A DNA stretch of 64,000 nucleotides from Microbacterium oryzae. Its GTDB lineage: Bacteria > Actinomycetota > Actinomycetes > Actinomycetales > Microbacteriaceae. The stretch covers positions 366,570-430,569 of the forward strand of contig NZ_JAUEPM010000002.1 in NCBI RefSeq assembly GCF_030406385.1, read 5' to 3'. The translations under genes were made by a program, and so were the position numbers. The notes below the pieces were generated by a model. It saw nothing but the letters and a program-made list of their open reading frames with translations. It had not been told where the DNA came from and made no database searches. Within the stretch, counting starts at the first letter, position 1; every line of letters starts with the position of its first letter. Positions 27,985-36,759 of the stretch are shown in pieces.

Positions 27985-29115
27985 TCAGGTCAGCGACCGC
28001 TCGCGCGCTTTGCTCGTCGCCGACCGATAGTCGCGCCAGCGGTTCCAGACCCACATGAGCAAGAGAGTGGCGACAGCGCCGAGATCAGCGCCGAGCGAGT
28101 ACGTGCGGTAAGGAAGAAACGACGGCACTAGCAAGACGAGAACGCTCAGCATCACGTAGCAGTCGAGGCTGCGCCGCCCAATACGCGCAAGGACGCTTGT
28201 AGCCGGAGGTATCTTACCCTCGGCCCACCTGATGATGGGGAAAAGGGCGGCCATGACGAGGAAAGCAAAGATCACCGTTCCTGGGCCCATTTGTCCACTG
28301 CCGAATATCCAAGCGTTCACTTCGCTGACCGCAGGTGGAAGCATTTCGCTACGGTCCAGGCGTGCCCAGACGATTACGGCGGCTACGAGCGAGAGCGAGA
28401 AAGCGTGCCACGGGCGAGAATCGAGGCGAGGGCGGACGCGATCCCAGTTCCAGCCCACTATGAAGGCTAGAAAATAGGTAGCCTGCCACGTCGCCCAGTT
28501 GATTTCGCCGAAGACACCAGGCATGCGGGGGAGGGTGAAAGCTTCTGGGAAAAGGTGGCCGACGGCAAACAGCCCGATCAGGGCGACTACGAACAGCCAC
28601 CACCATCGTTTGAATGCGAGTATGGCCGCGCCGGCCGTGAGAAGCAAAAGCACCACGTATAGAGACAGGATTGCCGCCCGGGGCGGATTGATCTGTAAGA
28701 GTAGCGCGGCCACCAGCGCCTGCCACCAGCCGCCGACGTCCTCAAAACTCGCGTAGGTCCCATCTCGTCGCGGGAAGGCATTCGCTACGCCGAAGGCGAG
28801 CGCACAGATGAAGAGGTGCGCGACATAAACCAGCCGCGCACGACGGATTACCTTGATAGGGCCGTCCGACAGGCGCCCACGTTCGATCGTCTTGCGCTGA
28901 ACCATGCCGACAACGAGGCCGGAGAGTAGGACGAACCCCATTGCACCGTCGAACCAGACAGCCGCGTGCGTGACCTTATAGCCGATGCCACCCAGCGCGA
29001 TGTGCGCGAACACCATGGAGACGATGCAGAGGCCGCGTATGACGTCAATCGCCGCTTCTCGTCCATGCGGGCCGTCTCCGTAGAGCAGTTGCCGGGCCAA
29101 GGCTGAAGCGGACAT
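27985..29115 (-). CDS. OpgC-like membrane acyltransferase
   Basis: 376 residues with about ten membrane helices. The N-terminus carries AAIDVIRGLCIVSMVFAHIAL, the OpgC/acyltransferase-3-like motif with Asp, Arg and His in the first helices, followed by MGFVLLSGLVVG. In Escherichia coli, OpgC adds succinyl groups to periplasmic glucans; family members acylate exported sugars or related molecules. It faces away from the next acyltransferase-SGNH gene across a 358-bp spacer. Its role here is probably acyl modification of the surface glycan; donor and acceptor are not determined. Confidence 0.8.
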   Translation of the reverse strand: MSASALARQLLYGDGPHGREAAIDVIRGLCIVSMVFAHIALGGIGYKVTHAAVWFDGAMGFVLLSGLVVGMVQRKTIERGRLSDGPIKVIRRARLVYVAHLFICALAFGVANAFPRRDGTYASFEDVGGWWQALVAALLLQINPPRAAILSLYVVLLLLTAGAAILAFKRWWWLFVVALIGLFAVGHLFPEAFTLPRMPGVFGEINWATWQATYFLAFIVGWNWDRVRPRLDSRPWHAFSLSLVAAVIVWARLDRSEMLPPAVSEVNAWIFGSGQMGPGTVIFAFLVMAALFPIIRWAEGKIPPATSVLARIGRRSLDCYVMLSVLVLLVPSFLPYRTYSLGADLGAVATLLLMWVWNRWRDYRSATSKARERSLT

Positions 29116-29473
29116 GGGAGCTCACGCTACAGCGCGCAGGATGTGCAACGCCCGAGCGATGCGACTCGGGCAGCAATGCCTCGAGCTATGCGACGGCGGG
29201 GCGGGATCCTTTGCTGGAGCAACTCCGGAAAGTTCACACTTGCACCCGGCTGACACGGGAAGGCCTGTCGCGAGCGCAGCGGGAGATGTTCGCGCAGTGG
29301 CCCTACGTCTCCGAGTTGTGGCCAACGGCTCGATCGTGGTCGACGGCGACAAGTGAACGGGCGAGGGTCCCCCTCCCTGTAATATCACGCCTGTCCCCCG
29401 TCGCAGCCCTCCAGCCGCTGCGTCAACCTCGCCGTGTTCCTCGCGGCGCAAGAACCACCGCGGAGAGCTGCGC
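29116..29473. other. Divergent intergenic region (358 bp)
   Basis: It separates the OpgC-like gene (minus) from the first acyltransferase-SGNH gene (plus) and must hold both promoters. Short frames exist, including one running to 29356, but none is convincing. No repeats of the palindromic family and no clear hairpin were seen. Confidence 0.4.
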
Positions 29474-31618
29474 ATGGCCACGAGCGCGACCGAGCGTCTG
29501 AATCGCCAGACAGCCAAGCCGCCCGTTAGAAGAGGGCAGCGTCGTGACATCCAGGGGCTGCGCGCCCTAGCGGTGCTCGCGGTCGTGCTCAATCATCTAG
29601 CCCCTCGCATCCTGCCCGGGGGGTACGTCGGCGTCGACGTGTTCTTCGTGATCTCGGGATTCCTCATCACGGGCCTTCTTCTCCGCGAATATGAGAAGTC
29701 AGGCCACATCTCCTTCCGAAAGTTTTACGCACGACGGGCTAAGCGGCTGGTTCCCGCTGCAACGCTCGCCATCGTGGTGACTGTCATCGCCAGTCATCTC
29801 CTGCTTCCTGCAATCAGAGCTCGAAGCGTGCAATGGGATGGGCTGTGGTCCTTCATCTTCGTTCAGAACTGGAATCTGGCGGCGAGCAGCACCAACTACT
29901 TCGACGAGAATTCCGGCACCTCTCCACTGCAGCATTTCTGGTCTCTGTCAGTGGAGGAGCAGTTCTACCTCGTGTGGCCATGGCTGCTCCTGCTCCTGCT
30001 GCATCTCCTTGCGCGTGGCAACGGGGATGGCAACAGGGCCAGGTCCGCTCGCCGAGTTGCAGGCACCGCGATCGGCGCGATCATCTTGCTCTCGTTCTCG
30101 TGGGCTCTTGTCCAGTCGGTTGTAGCGCCGTCCCCTGCCTACTTCTCAACTCTGACCCGGGCGTGGGAACTGGGCTTGGGCGCGGCCATCGCCGTCTGTG
30201 CCTCGCGGCTCACCCGTCTGCCGATGGCCAGCCGTGTGGTCCTCCTGTACTCGGGACTCGCGGCGATCGCCGTGTCGCTCTGGTCGCTCAACGCCGCGAC
30301 GACCTGGCCGGCTCCATGGGCGCTGTTACCCACGCTGGGAGCGGCCGCGGTCATCGTCTCGGGCGTGGGAGAAGAGTCACGGTTCGACCCCTTCCTTCGC
30401 AATCGACTGGCTGTCTGGGTCGGAGACATCTCCTACAGTCTTTATCTCTGGCATTTCCCTGTCATCGTCCTCGGGGGCGCGTTGTACCCGAACGCGGGGC
30501 GCAAGGTCGATGTCGCGCTTCTCGCCTTGGCGTTCGCCCTAAGTGCATGCGCGTATTACCTCGTGGAGGAACCGTTACATAAATCCCCTTGGCTGATGCC
30601 GCGAGCAACTTCGAGCTCGTGGGCCGACTGGCTCCACGAGCGCCACGGGCGCCTCATCAGGGCGGGGCTCGGGAGCTTGCTGACCGCGGTCGCGATCATC
30701 GCGGCAGTGGCAATGGTTCCGGTGAGGAACCCCGTCGATGAGATTCCCCTCGAGGCGCTCACCTCCCCGGACGCCAACCCCGCCGTGGTCGCGGGCCTGT
30801 CCTTGGAGGCGTGGCCGGACGACTTGACACCTGTCGTCGGGTCTCCCCGTAGCGAGAAGTACGTGACGGCTTGGTCAGTCGATAAGTGCCTCGCGCAGGG
30901 CATGACCCCTGCCGAGACGTTCGCAGAGTTGTCCCGACGATGTGTCTACGGTGATCCGCAGGGAACCAAGACCGTCGTCGTTGTCGGCGACTCGGTCGCT
31001 ATCAGCTGGACCACGGCGCTTGACGATGCCTTGCGGACCGAAGGGTGGCGCATCGTCAACCTCACTGCCGAGATGTGTCCAGCTTCTGACGTCGAGATCG
31101 TCCGCGATACGGGCACGCTCTACCCTGGATGCGGAGACTTCCGGGACCTCGCTCAGCGCTACGTGGCGGAGACGTCTCCGGACCTCGTGATCCTCAGCGA
31201 GACATCGACATCCGTCGCGCGCCTTGCCGACGGGGCCGAGGGTGATGCGGCCATCGGCGAACTGGCTCAAGGGATGAAGAGCAGCATCGCGACGATGTCG
31301 GCCAGCGGTGCGGACGTTGTCCTCATCAGCTCGATTCCCCGTACGCGCTCGATGGGGGACTGCTTTGACGAGAGCGCCGGCCCGGCTGCGTGCACTTTCG
31401 TAGCCGGCGGCCAGAGTCATCTCGGCGCGTTGGAACAGGCAGCGGCAGAGACGGGAGCGGCGCTCATCGACAGCCGCGGGTACTTCTGTGTCGAGAACGT
31501 CTGTCCTCCCGCCATCGCGGGGATGCTTGCACGTCCTGACGGCGCTCATCCCTCGGATGCTTATGCGCGCAGCATCGGTCCGGCCCTGTGGAGCGAGATA
31601 GAGGAGGCGCTGGGCTGA
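29474..31618 (+). CDS. Membrane O-acyltransferase with SGNH domain, copy 1
   Basis: 714 residues. The first ~385 form the acyltransferase-3 (OafA/YrhL) membrane domain with DIQGLRALAVLAVVLNHL, GGYVGVDVFFVISGFLIT, and FWSLSVEEQFYLVWPW. A linker follows, then an SGNH hydrolase domain with the nucleophile Ser507 in VVGDSVAIS and the catalytic Asp689 and His692 in DGAHPSD. Such proteins O-acetylate extracytoplasmic sugars, passing the acyl group through the membrane to the SGNH module outside. GGAGAG lies 8 nt before the ATG. It is followed 59 bp later by a paralog with the same layout. Confidence 0.93.
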   Translation: MATSATERLNRQTAKPPVRRGQRRDIQGLRALAVLAVVLNHLAPRILPGGYVGVDVFFVISGFLITGLLLREYEKSGHISFRKFYARRAKRLVPAATLAIVVTVIASHLLLPAIRARSVQWDGLWSFIFVQNWNLAASSTNYFDENSGTSPLQHFWSLSVEEQFYLVWPWLLLLLLHLLARGNGDGNRARSARRVAGTAIGAIILLSFSWALVQSVVAPSPAYFSTLTRAWELGLGAAIAVCASRLTRLPMASRVVLLYSGLAAIAVSLWSLNAATTWPAPWALLPTLGAAAVIVSGVGEESRFDPFLRNRLAVWVGDISYSLYLWHFPVIVLGGALYPNAGRKVDVALLALAFALSACAYYLVEEPLHKSPWLMPRATSSSWADWLHERHGRLIRAGLGSLLTAVAIIAAVAMVPVRNPVDEIPLEALTSPDANPAVVAGLSLEAWPDDLTPVVGSPRSEKYVTAWSVDKCLAQGMTPAETFAELSRRCVYGDPQGTKTVVVVGDSVAISWTTALDDALRTEGWRIVNLTAEMCPASDVEIVRDTGTLYPGCGDFRDLAQRYVAETSPDLVILSETSTSVARLADGAEGDAAIGELAQGMKSSIATMSASGADVVLISSIPRTRSMGDCFDESAGPAACTFVAGGQSHLGALEQAAAETGAALIDSRGYFCVENVCPPAIAGMLARPDGAHPSDAYARSIGPALWSEIEEALG

Positions 31619-31665
31619 TCCATGCGCTGAGCAGATTCCTGAGTGGGCAGTTTCAGAGGCCCCTC

Positions 31666-31671
31666 TAGGAT
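31666..31671 (+). promoter_or_regulatory. Leaderless-type -10 box TAGGAT
   Basis: TAGGAT is followed by 6 nt and the ATG of the second acyltransferase-SGNH gene, giving it a separate promoter from copy 1. Confidence 0.6.
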
Positions 31672-31677
31672 CGTGGG

Positions 31678-33756
31678 ATGTCAAAGCCCGGGGGAGTGAT
31701 GCGCGCTGATATTCAAGCATTGCGGGCGCTCGCAGTGCTTTACGTCGTCATCAATCACCTCTGGCCCGAGTGGTTGCCGGGCGGCTACGTCGGCGTGGAT
31801 ATCTTTTTCGTCATTTCCGGTTTCCTCATCACGGGTCACCTGCTGCGTGAGTTCGAAAGCTCCGGACGGGTGGCTCTCGGCCGGTTCTGGGCGCGACGAG
31901 CGCGACGACTGCTTCCGGCCGCTCTCCTGGTATTGGCGGTGAGCGCAGTACTGGCGACTCTGTTCGTCCCACCGGTCGCGCGACAGAACGAGTTCGTCCA
32001 AGTCGGCTGGGCAGCGCTCTACGTGTTGAACTGGGCGTTGGCGGGTCAATCACTCGACTACTTCGCGCAGGACGACGGTCAGACCATGGTCGTGCACTAC
32101 TGGTCGCTTTCGGTGGAGGAGCAGTTCTATCTTGTCTGGCCGCTCATTCTGCTCTTGGTCTTCGCGCTCGCGAAAGCGACCCGCACGTCGAATGGGCGCC
32201 GCCTCCTGTTCCCAGCGCTTTCGGTTCTCGCTGTTCTCTCACTCGCGTGGGCGCAAATCGCAACGAACGAGAGCCCAGAGGCTGCCTACTTCCAGACGAC
32301 GTCGCGGGTGTGGGAGTTCGCTGCCGGCGGGATCCTGGCTGTGGCACCAGCACTCTCCGCAAAGCGGACGGCAAGCCTCCAGCCACTTCTCTGGATCGGC
32401 TGGGGCGGCCTCGTAGCCAGCGCGTTCATACTCGACGGCAACTCGGGTGTTCCCGGTCTGCCCGCGCTGTTGCCGGTGGCTTCGGCGGTCCTGGTAATCG
32501 GTATCGGCGAGGCTTCAGGTAGCCCATTGAAGCGCCTGACGGGAGCCCGGGCTGCGCAGTCGGTCGGTGGGCTCAGCTACTCGGCCTACCTATGGCACTT
32601 CCCGCTCATCGTCGTCACGCCGTACCTCGTCGGGGCCAACCTGCTCGCCTGGCACAAGCTGGTGATCCTTCTCCTGACTTTCGTTCTCGCACTCGGTACA
32701 AAGCGTCTCGTCGAGGATCCGATTCGCTTCGGTCGGGTCTCACGGGTGCGTCCCGGGCTCGTGTTGGTCGGTACGGTGACGGCGATGGCTCTCGTGGCAG
32801 GAACGACCTTCGGCGCCACCGCTGCACTCCGCGCGCATGCAAACCAGATCCGGTCGGACCTCGTCGAAGATGCGCAGGACGGCGGGGAGTGCTTTGGCGC
32901 ACAAGCCGTCTTCAGCGGTGCTGACTGCCCATCGTCGCACCTGCTCGCCGATCCCGCATACCTTGAGGAGGCGCCCGTCGACACCTTCGGAGAAGGCGGA
33001 GACGGAACCCGGCCATTCAGCTGCGAAAGTGAAGGGATCGCCGGCATCGAGGCGGAGATCTGCTTCGGCGGTGTGAAAGAGGGCCAGCAGGACCTGAATG
33101 TAGCCCTGGTCGGCGACTCTCATGTGTCCATGTGGCGCTCGGCTCTCGCCAACGTGGCAGACGATTACAGGCTGCGGATACAGTCTCGGACTCTGGGCGG
33201 CTGCCCTCCGAGCCTGGATCCGGACCTGATCGCCATCGGGGGTGTGGATCAGGACGGGTGCCTCGAATGGAGGCGTTCCGTAATCGAGGACGTCGCTTCA
33301 GACCCTGACATCGACGTCGTCGTGACGAGTTCGCGCGCCAACATGTACAGGTATGCAGACGGCAGCCCCGACCACGGCACGGGCTATACAGAAGCGTGGA
33401 AGTCGTGGTTGCAATCCGGCAAGGACGTCATCGTGATCAACGATGTGCCGATCCTGTCCGAGGCGATCGTGCCGTGCGTGACCGCGGAGGGGGTACGTGT
33501 GAAGGACCCCTGCACGCGCCCTCGGGATGAGGCGCGAGGGGATACCACTCTTTCGAAGGCGGCCGAATCCATGACTCACCCGCGCTTCCACTTCACGGAC
33601 TACGTGAATGTCTTCTGCGACGACGAACTCTGCCACTCGATCATCGGGAGCATCCCTGCGTATCGCGATTCGAGCCATCTTTCCGAGGCGTTCGTGCTCT
33701 CCTTCGGTGACGAATTCCTCAGGAAGGAGCTCCGTGCCATCTCGAAGGAGCGCTGA
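31678..33756 (+). CDS. Membrane O-acyltransferase with SGNH domain, copy 2
   Basis: 692 residues with the same architecture as the gene upstream: an acyltransferase-3 domain with DIQALRALAVLYVVINHL, GGYVGVDIFFVISGFLIT and YWSLSVEEQFYLVWP, then an SGNH domain with Ser481 in LVGDSHVSM and Asp664/His667 near the C-terminus in YRDSSHLSE. The two copies are clearly paralogous in the membrane domain but diverged in the SGNH part, which suggests different acceptor positions. A TAGGAT box lies 6 nt upstream of the ATG. Confidence 0.93.
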   Translation: MSKPGGVMRADIQALRALAVLYVVINHLWPEWLPGGYVGVDIFFVISGFLITGHLLREFESSGRVALGRFWARRARRLLPAALLVLAVSAVLATLFVPPVARQNEFVQVGWAALYVLNWALAGQSLDYFAQDDGQTMVVHYWSLSVEEQFYLVWPLILLLVFALAKATRTSNGRRLLFPALSVLAVLSLAWAQIATNESPEAAYFQTTSRVWEFAAGGILAVAPALSAKRTASLQPLLWIGWGGLVASAFILDGNSGVPGLPALLPVASAVLVIGIGEASGSPLKRLTGARAAQSVGGLSYSAYLWHFPLIVVTPYLVGANLLAWHKLVILLLTFVLALGTKRLVEDPIRFGRVSRVRPGLVLVGTVTAMALVAGTTFGATAALRAHANQIRSDLVEDAQDGGECFGAQAVFSGADCPSSHLLADPAYLEEAPVDTFGEGGDGTRPFSCESEGIAGIEAEICFGGVKEGQQDLNVALVGDSHVSMWRSALANVADDYRLRIQSRTLGGCPPSLDPDLIAIGGVDQDGCLEWRRSVIEDVASDPDIDVVVTSSRANMYRYADGSPDHGTGYTEAWKSWLQSGKDVIVINDVPILSEAIVPCVTAEGVRVKDPCTRPRDEARGDTTLSKAAESMTHPRFHFTDYVNVFCDDELCHSIIGSIPAYRDSSHLSEAFVLSFGDEFLRKELRAISKER

Positions 33757-33833
33757 CGCTCGGACCCGACACAGCGCTCGATAGGATGAGAGCTCGCCCT
33801 CGCCGCCCCCGTCGTCCACTCCTCGCAGGGCGG

Positions 33834-35933
33834 ATGGACAGCCGCCAAGACGAAACGATCGCAGGGAAACTCTTGAACCCCAAGCCAATTCGAGTGCTCG
33901 AGACCGTTGCTGCTCCAGGGCACACGATCAAGTACATCGATCAGGTCGTCCGCTACGCGCCCAATGACGTGACCTTCACATACTTCTCCTGGAAGCAGGC
34001 GCTCTTCGGTCGGTATGACGTGCTTCACGTGCACTGGCCCGAGTTCCTCATGCGCTCCGGGCGCCCGTGGTTCAGGATCCTTCAGCGTCAGCTGGTTCGG
34101 GCCCTCCTGCTGCGTGTGCGCGTCCTGCGAACTCCTGTGGTCCGCACGCAGCACAATCGGGAGCCTCACGAACCGGGCGACGCGAAAGAGCGCGCTCTGC
34201 TCCGAAAGCTGGACGAACTGACGACCGATCGAGTCTTTCTCAGCGCGGCGATGAATGCGACCGATCTGCCTGGAACGCGATACGTAGTTCCGCACGGCGA
34301 TTATCGGGAGGAGCTTGGGTCGCACCCCACTTCCTCGGCGGTGCGGGGACGCCTCGTCTTCTTCGGCCGGATCGAACCGTACAAGTCCGTGCCCCACCTC
34401 ATCGACGTGTTCGAAGCGGTGGCTTCGGAGGGGGATGAGCTGCGCGTGGTCGGAAGGCCGACCGAGCCGGTGAAGCAGGAGATTCTCGACCGAGTGGCTG
34501 CATGGCAGCGTACGGATGCTACTGTCCGGCTACGTCTGGAGCACGTCGCTGATGTGGACATGGTGGAAGAGATCTCCAGTGCAGAGGCAGTGGTGTTGCC
34601 GTATAGCGAGATGAACAACTCAGGCGTTGTCCTCGTGGCGCTCTCCCTCTCGCGCCCGGTGATTGTTCCGGCATCTGAGACGAACCAGACGATTGCCGAT
34701 GAAGTGGGTGAGGGCTGGGTCATTCAGTACGAGGGGGAATTCTCTGAGCAGAATCTCCGTGAAGCCCTCGCGACGGCGCGCCGGCCCCGCTCCGTTGCGC
34801 CCGACCTCGCGGCACGCAGCTGGCGAACTGTCGCGTCGTCCTACGCGGACGTCTTCCGTACCGCGGCGAGCACGCGTGCTGCGGCGAAGCGGCGCGTATA
34901 TGTGAATGCGGGGGGTCAACGCGACAACATCGGTGATTCTCTCCTGCGCCGCGCATACCTCGATGCGCTGCGGGCTGCTGGTGAACTGCACGCCTACGCG
35001 GGGCCGGACAGGGGATACTCCTCAGGGCTGGGAATGCGGCCGGAGGACGTCGAATACGCCTCGCCCCGTAAGTGGCTGGTCCAGGCTGCGCTCTCGACTC
35101 TTATGCGTCCCGGCACGGCTGTCGCATTCAATACAGGTGAGGTCGTTGGGACCCGCGAGGAATACCAGAAAGGCCGTTGGCAACCGGGTCTCGCTCGCTT
35201 GGCAAAGTTCTTCAGGCGTCGCCTCGTGCTCACCGGGGTCAGCGTCCGCCCGGGGAGCTCGCCCGAACTCACCTCCCTCCGCACATTGTCCTCGGTTTCG
35301 GACGTCGTGACCTGGCGCGATGAATGGAGCCGCGATCAGTTCGGCCGGGGTGAGGTGCAACCCGACTGGGCTTTCTCGCTCGGAAGCTCCCCCGACCAGT
35401 GGCTGGCGGAGGACGAGCGAAAGACGCTCGCGGTCGCCATGCGAGGCGATCGGCCACTTCCTGAGGACGGTTGGTTCGAGGCGGTCCGTGCTATCGCAGA
35501 TCAAAGGGGATTGTCCATCACCGTGGCGGTCCAGGTGCTCCGCGACGCCGATCGCGCTGCCGAACTCGCCGAGCGGCTAGGGGCGGATGTCCTGGGATGG
35601 GAGCCGAGCGTCAGCCATGCCGAGCAGGAGCGCCGCATCCGTGCACTGTACGGCAGTAGCGTTGGCGTGATCAGCGACCGCATCCATGCCCTGATCGTCG
35701 GTTACACGGAGGGAGCCGTGCCGCTGGGTTTCAGTACCGATTCGCCCGAAAAGGTCGTTCGCTCACTGGAACCGACTACGACGAGGGCCTTCTTCGGAAT
35801 GCCTGGCGAGTGGCGGTCGGTATGGGAGTCGGCGCTCGACGCGCGGGCCGGTTTCACGGCGGACTTGGTGTCGGCTCGTACGCGCCTTGAAGCCGTCGCC
35901 GAGAGAATAGTCGGCACACTCAGGCAGCGTTGA
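33834..35933 (+). CDS. Glycosyltransferase-polysaccharide pyruvyl transferase fusion
   Basis: 699 residues from ATG at 33834. An ATG 48 nt upstream overlaps a TAGGAT -10 box and would be too close to the transcription start. The N-terminal half (to about residue 340) is a GT4-type glycosyltransferase with YDVLHVHWPEFL, RLVFFGRIEPYK and a C-terminal EMNNSGVVLVALSLSRPVIVP region. The C-terminal half is a pyruvyl transferase: GGQRDNIGDSLLRRAYLDAL near its start and VISDRIHALIVGYTEGAVPLGF at the end, the usual SDR-H signature. The fusion would add a sugar and then a pyruvyl ketal to the same repeating unit. It is convergent with the second pyruvyl transferase gene. Confidence 0.88.
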   Translation: MDSRQDETIAGKLLNPKPIRVLETVAAPGHTIKYIDQVVRYAPNDVTFTYFSWKQALFGRYDVLHVHWPEFLMRSGRPWFRILQRQLVRALLLRVRVLRTPVVRTQHNREPHEPGDAKERALLRKLDELTTDRVFLSAAMNATDLPGTRYVVPHGDYREELGSHPTSSAVRGRLVFFGRIEPYKSVPHLIDVFEAVASEGDELRVVGRPTEPVKQEILDRVAAWQRTDATVRLRLEHVADVDMVEEISSAEAVVLPYSEMNNSGVVLVALSLSRPVIVPASETNQTIADEVGEGWVIQYEGEFSEQNLREALATARRPRSVAPDLAARSWRTVASSYADVFRTAASTRAAAKRRVYVNAGGQRDNIGDSLLRRAYLDALRAAGELHAYAGPDRGYSSGLGMRPEDVEYASPRKWLVQAALSTLMRPGTAVAFNTGEVVGTREEYQKGRWQPGLARLAKFFRRRLVLTGVSVRPGSSPELTSLRTLSSVSDVVTWRDEWSRDQFGRGEVQPDWAFSLGSSPDQWLAEDERKTLAVAMRGDRPLPEDGWFEAVRAIADQRGLSITVAVQVLRDADRAAELAERLGADVLGWEPSVSHAEQERRIRALYGSSVGVISDRIHALIVGYTEGAVPLGFSTDSPEKVVRSLEPTTTRAFFGMPGEWRSVWESALDARAGFTADLVSARTRLEAVAERIVGTLRQR

Positions 35934-35954
35934 GGCAGATTCCAAGCAACCGGC

Positions 35955-36740
35955 TCAGCTGCTCGTCCAGAGGTCATCGGGGAAAGCTTCGAGGAGTGCG
36001 GCGGAGTCGACTCGAGCGGGACGCTCGCCTCCCATACGGATCGCTTCCTCCACATCCTTCGCGGGTGTGAAAGTGGAGCGGCCGGTGCCTCGGTAGTAGT
36101 CGTCGTACTTGAAGTCGGGTTCCGTGCCAGGCTGAATCAGCCGAGCGGGAATGCCGAACGCCTCCGCGATGACGATCCCGTGCAACGACGAGCCGCATAC
36201 GAAATTGCTCAGCGCGATCTCCCGCACCGCGGCGAACGGATCTTGTAGGGGATCGATCAGGTGCGGGCCGGTCATGCGGTCCCGGTCGTACAAGTTCGGT
36301 ACGACGGACATGTCACGCAGAGATTCATCCGGGACACCCTGACGGTACGACTCGAGCGGCCAGAAGTGCGGCCAGAGGAGAGCGGGGTCGCCGTATACGT
36401 CTGGGACAGACGTCCCCAGCTCTCGCAGCAGCTTTGCTGTGCGCGGGCCCCGAACGGCCCGCACGTCGATGTTCGGCGCTGCTCCGGCATCCATCGATTT
36501 GCCGTTCACACCCGCGCCCCAGACGGTATCGCCGGGCCGCGACATTCGCATGATGGATCCCACGGCCAGCAACCGGGTAGGGCGGCTCAACTCCTCGAGC
36601 CGCCGCCTCTTCACGATCTCACCGACGATCACCGGGCCGATGAGGTCCCCGAAGTTGTTCAGCGGCCGCTTCGGGCGGAAACGACCCAGCAGGCCCGGCT
36701 GACGACGGAGCGGATTGAAATGTACGACCTCGACCGGCAC
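35955..36740 (-). CDS. Polysaccharide pyruvyl transferase family protein
   Basis: 261 residues from GTG at 36740, chosen because AAGAAGGA lies about 6 nt upstream and it starts 19 bp after the flippase stop; the longer frame overlaps the flippase gene. The start PVEVVHFNPLRR and the block NNFGDLIGPVIVGEIVKRR are typical of the family. Further markers are AVGSIMRMSRPGDTVWGAG, VRGPRTAKLLRELG, YGDPALLWPHFW and FVCGSSLHGIVIAEAFGIPARLI. It adds pyruvyl ketals to exopolysaccharide or secondary cell-wall polymers, using phosphoenolpyruvate. Second gene of a minus-strand block with the flippase and an acyltransferase. Confidence 0.9.
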   Translation of the reverse strand: MPVEVVHFNPLRRQPGLLGRFRPKRPLNNFGDLIGPVIVGEIVKRRRLEELSRPTRLLAVGSIMRMSRPGDTVWGAGVNGKSMDAGAAPNIDVRAVRGPRTAKLLRELGTSVPDVYGDPALLWPHFWPLESYRQGVPDESLRDMSVVPNLYDRDRMTGPHLIDPLQDPFAAVREIALSNFVCGSSLHGIVIAEAFGIPARLIQPGTEPDFKYDDYYRGTGRSTFTPAKDVEEAIRMGGERPARVDSAALLEAFPDDLWTSS

Positions 36741-36759
36741 GGATTCATCCTTCTTGTCT

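Noticed and set aside
29211..29501. Frames in the divergent spacer before the first acyltransferase-SGNH gene
   Set aside because: They overlap the real start, show no domain and no codon preference.
33786..33833. Upstream ATG of the glycosyltransferase-pyruvyl transferase fusion
   Set aside because: It overlaps a TAGGAT -10 box, so it would lie upstream of the transcript start; the added 16 residues (Arg/Pro-rich) look non-coding.
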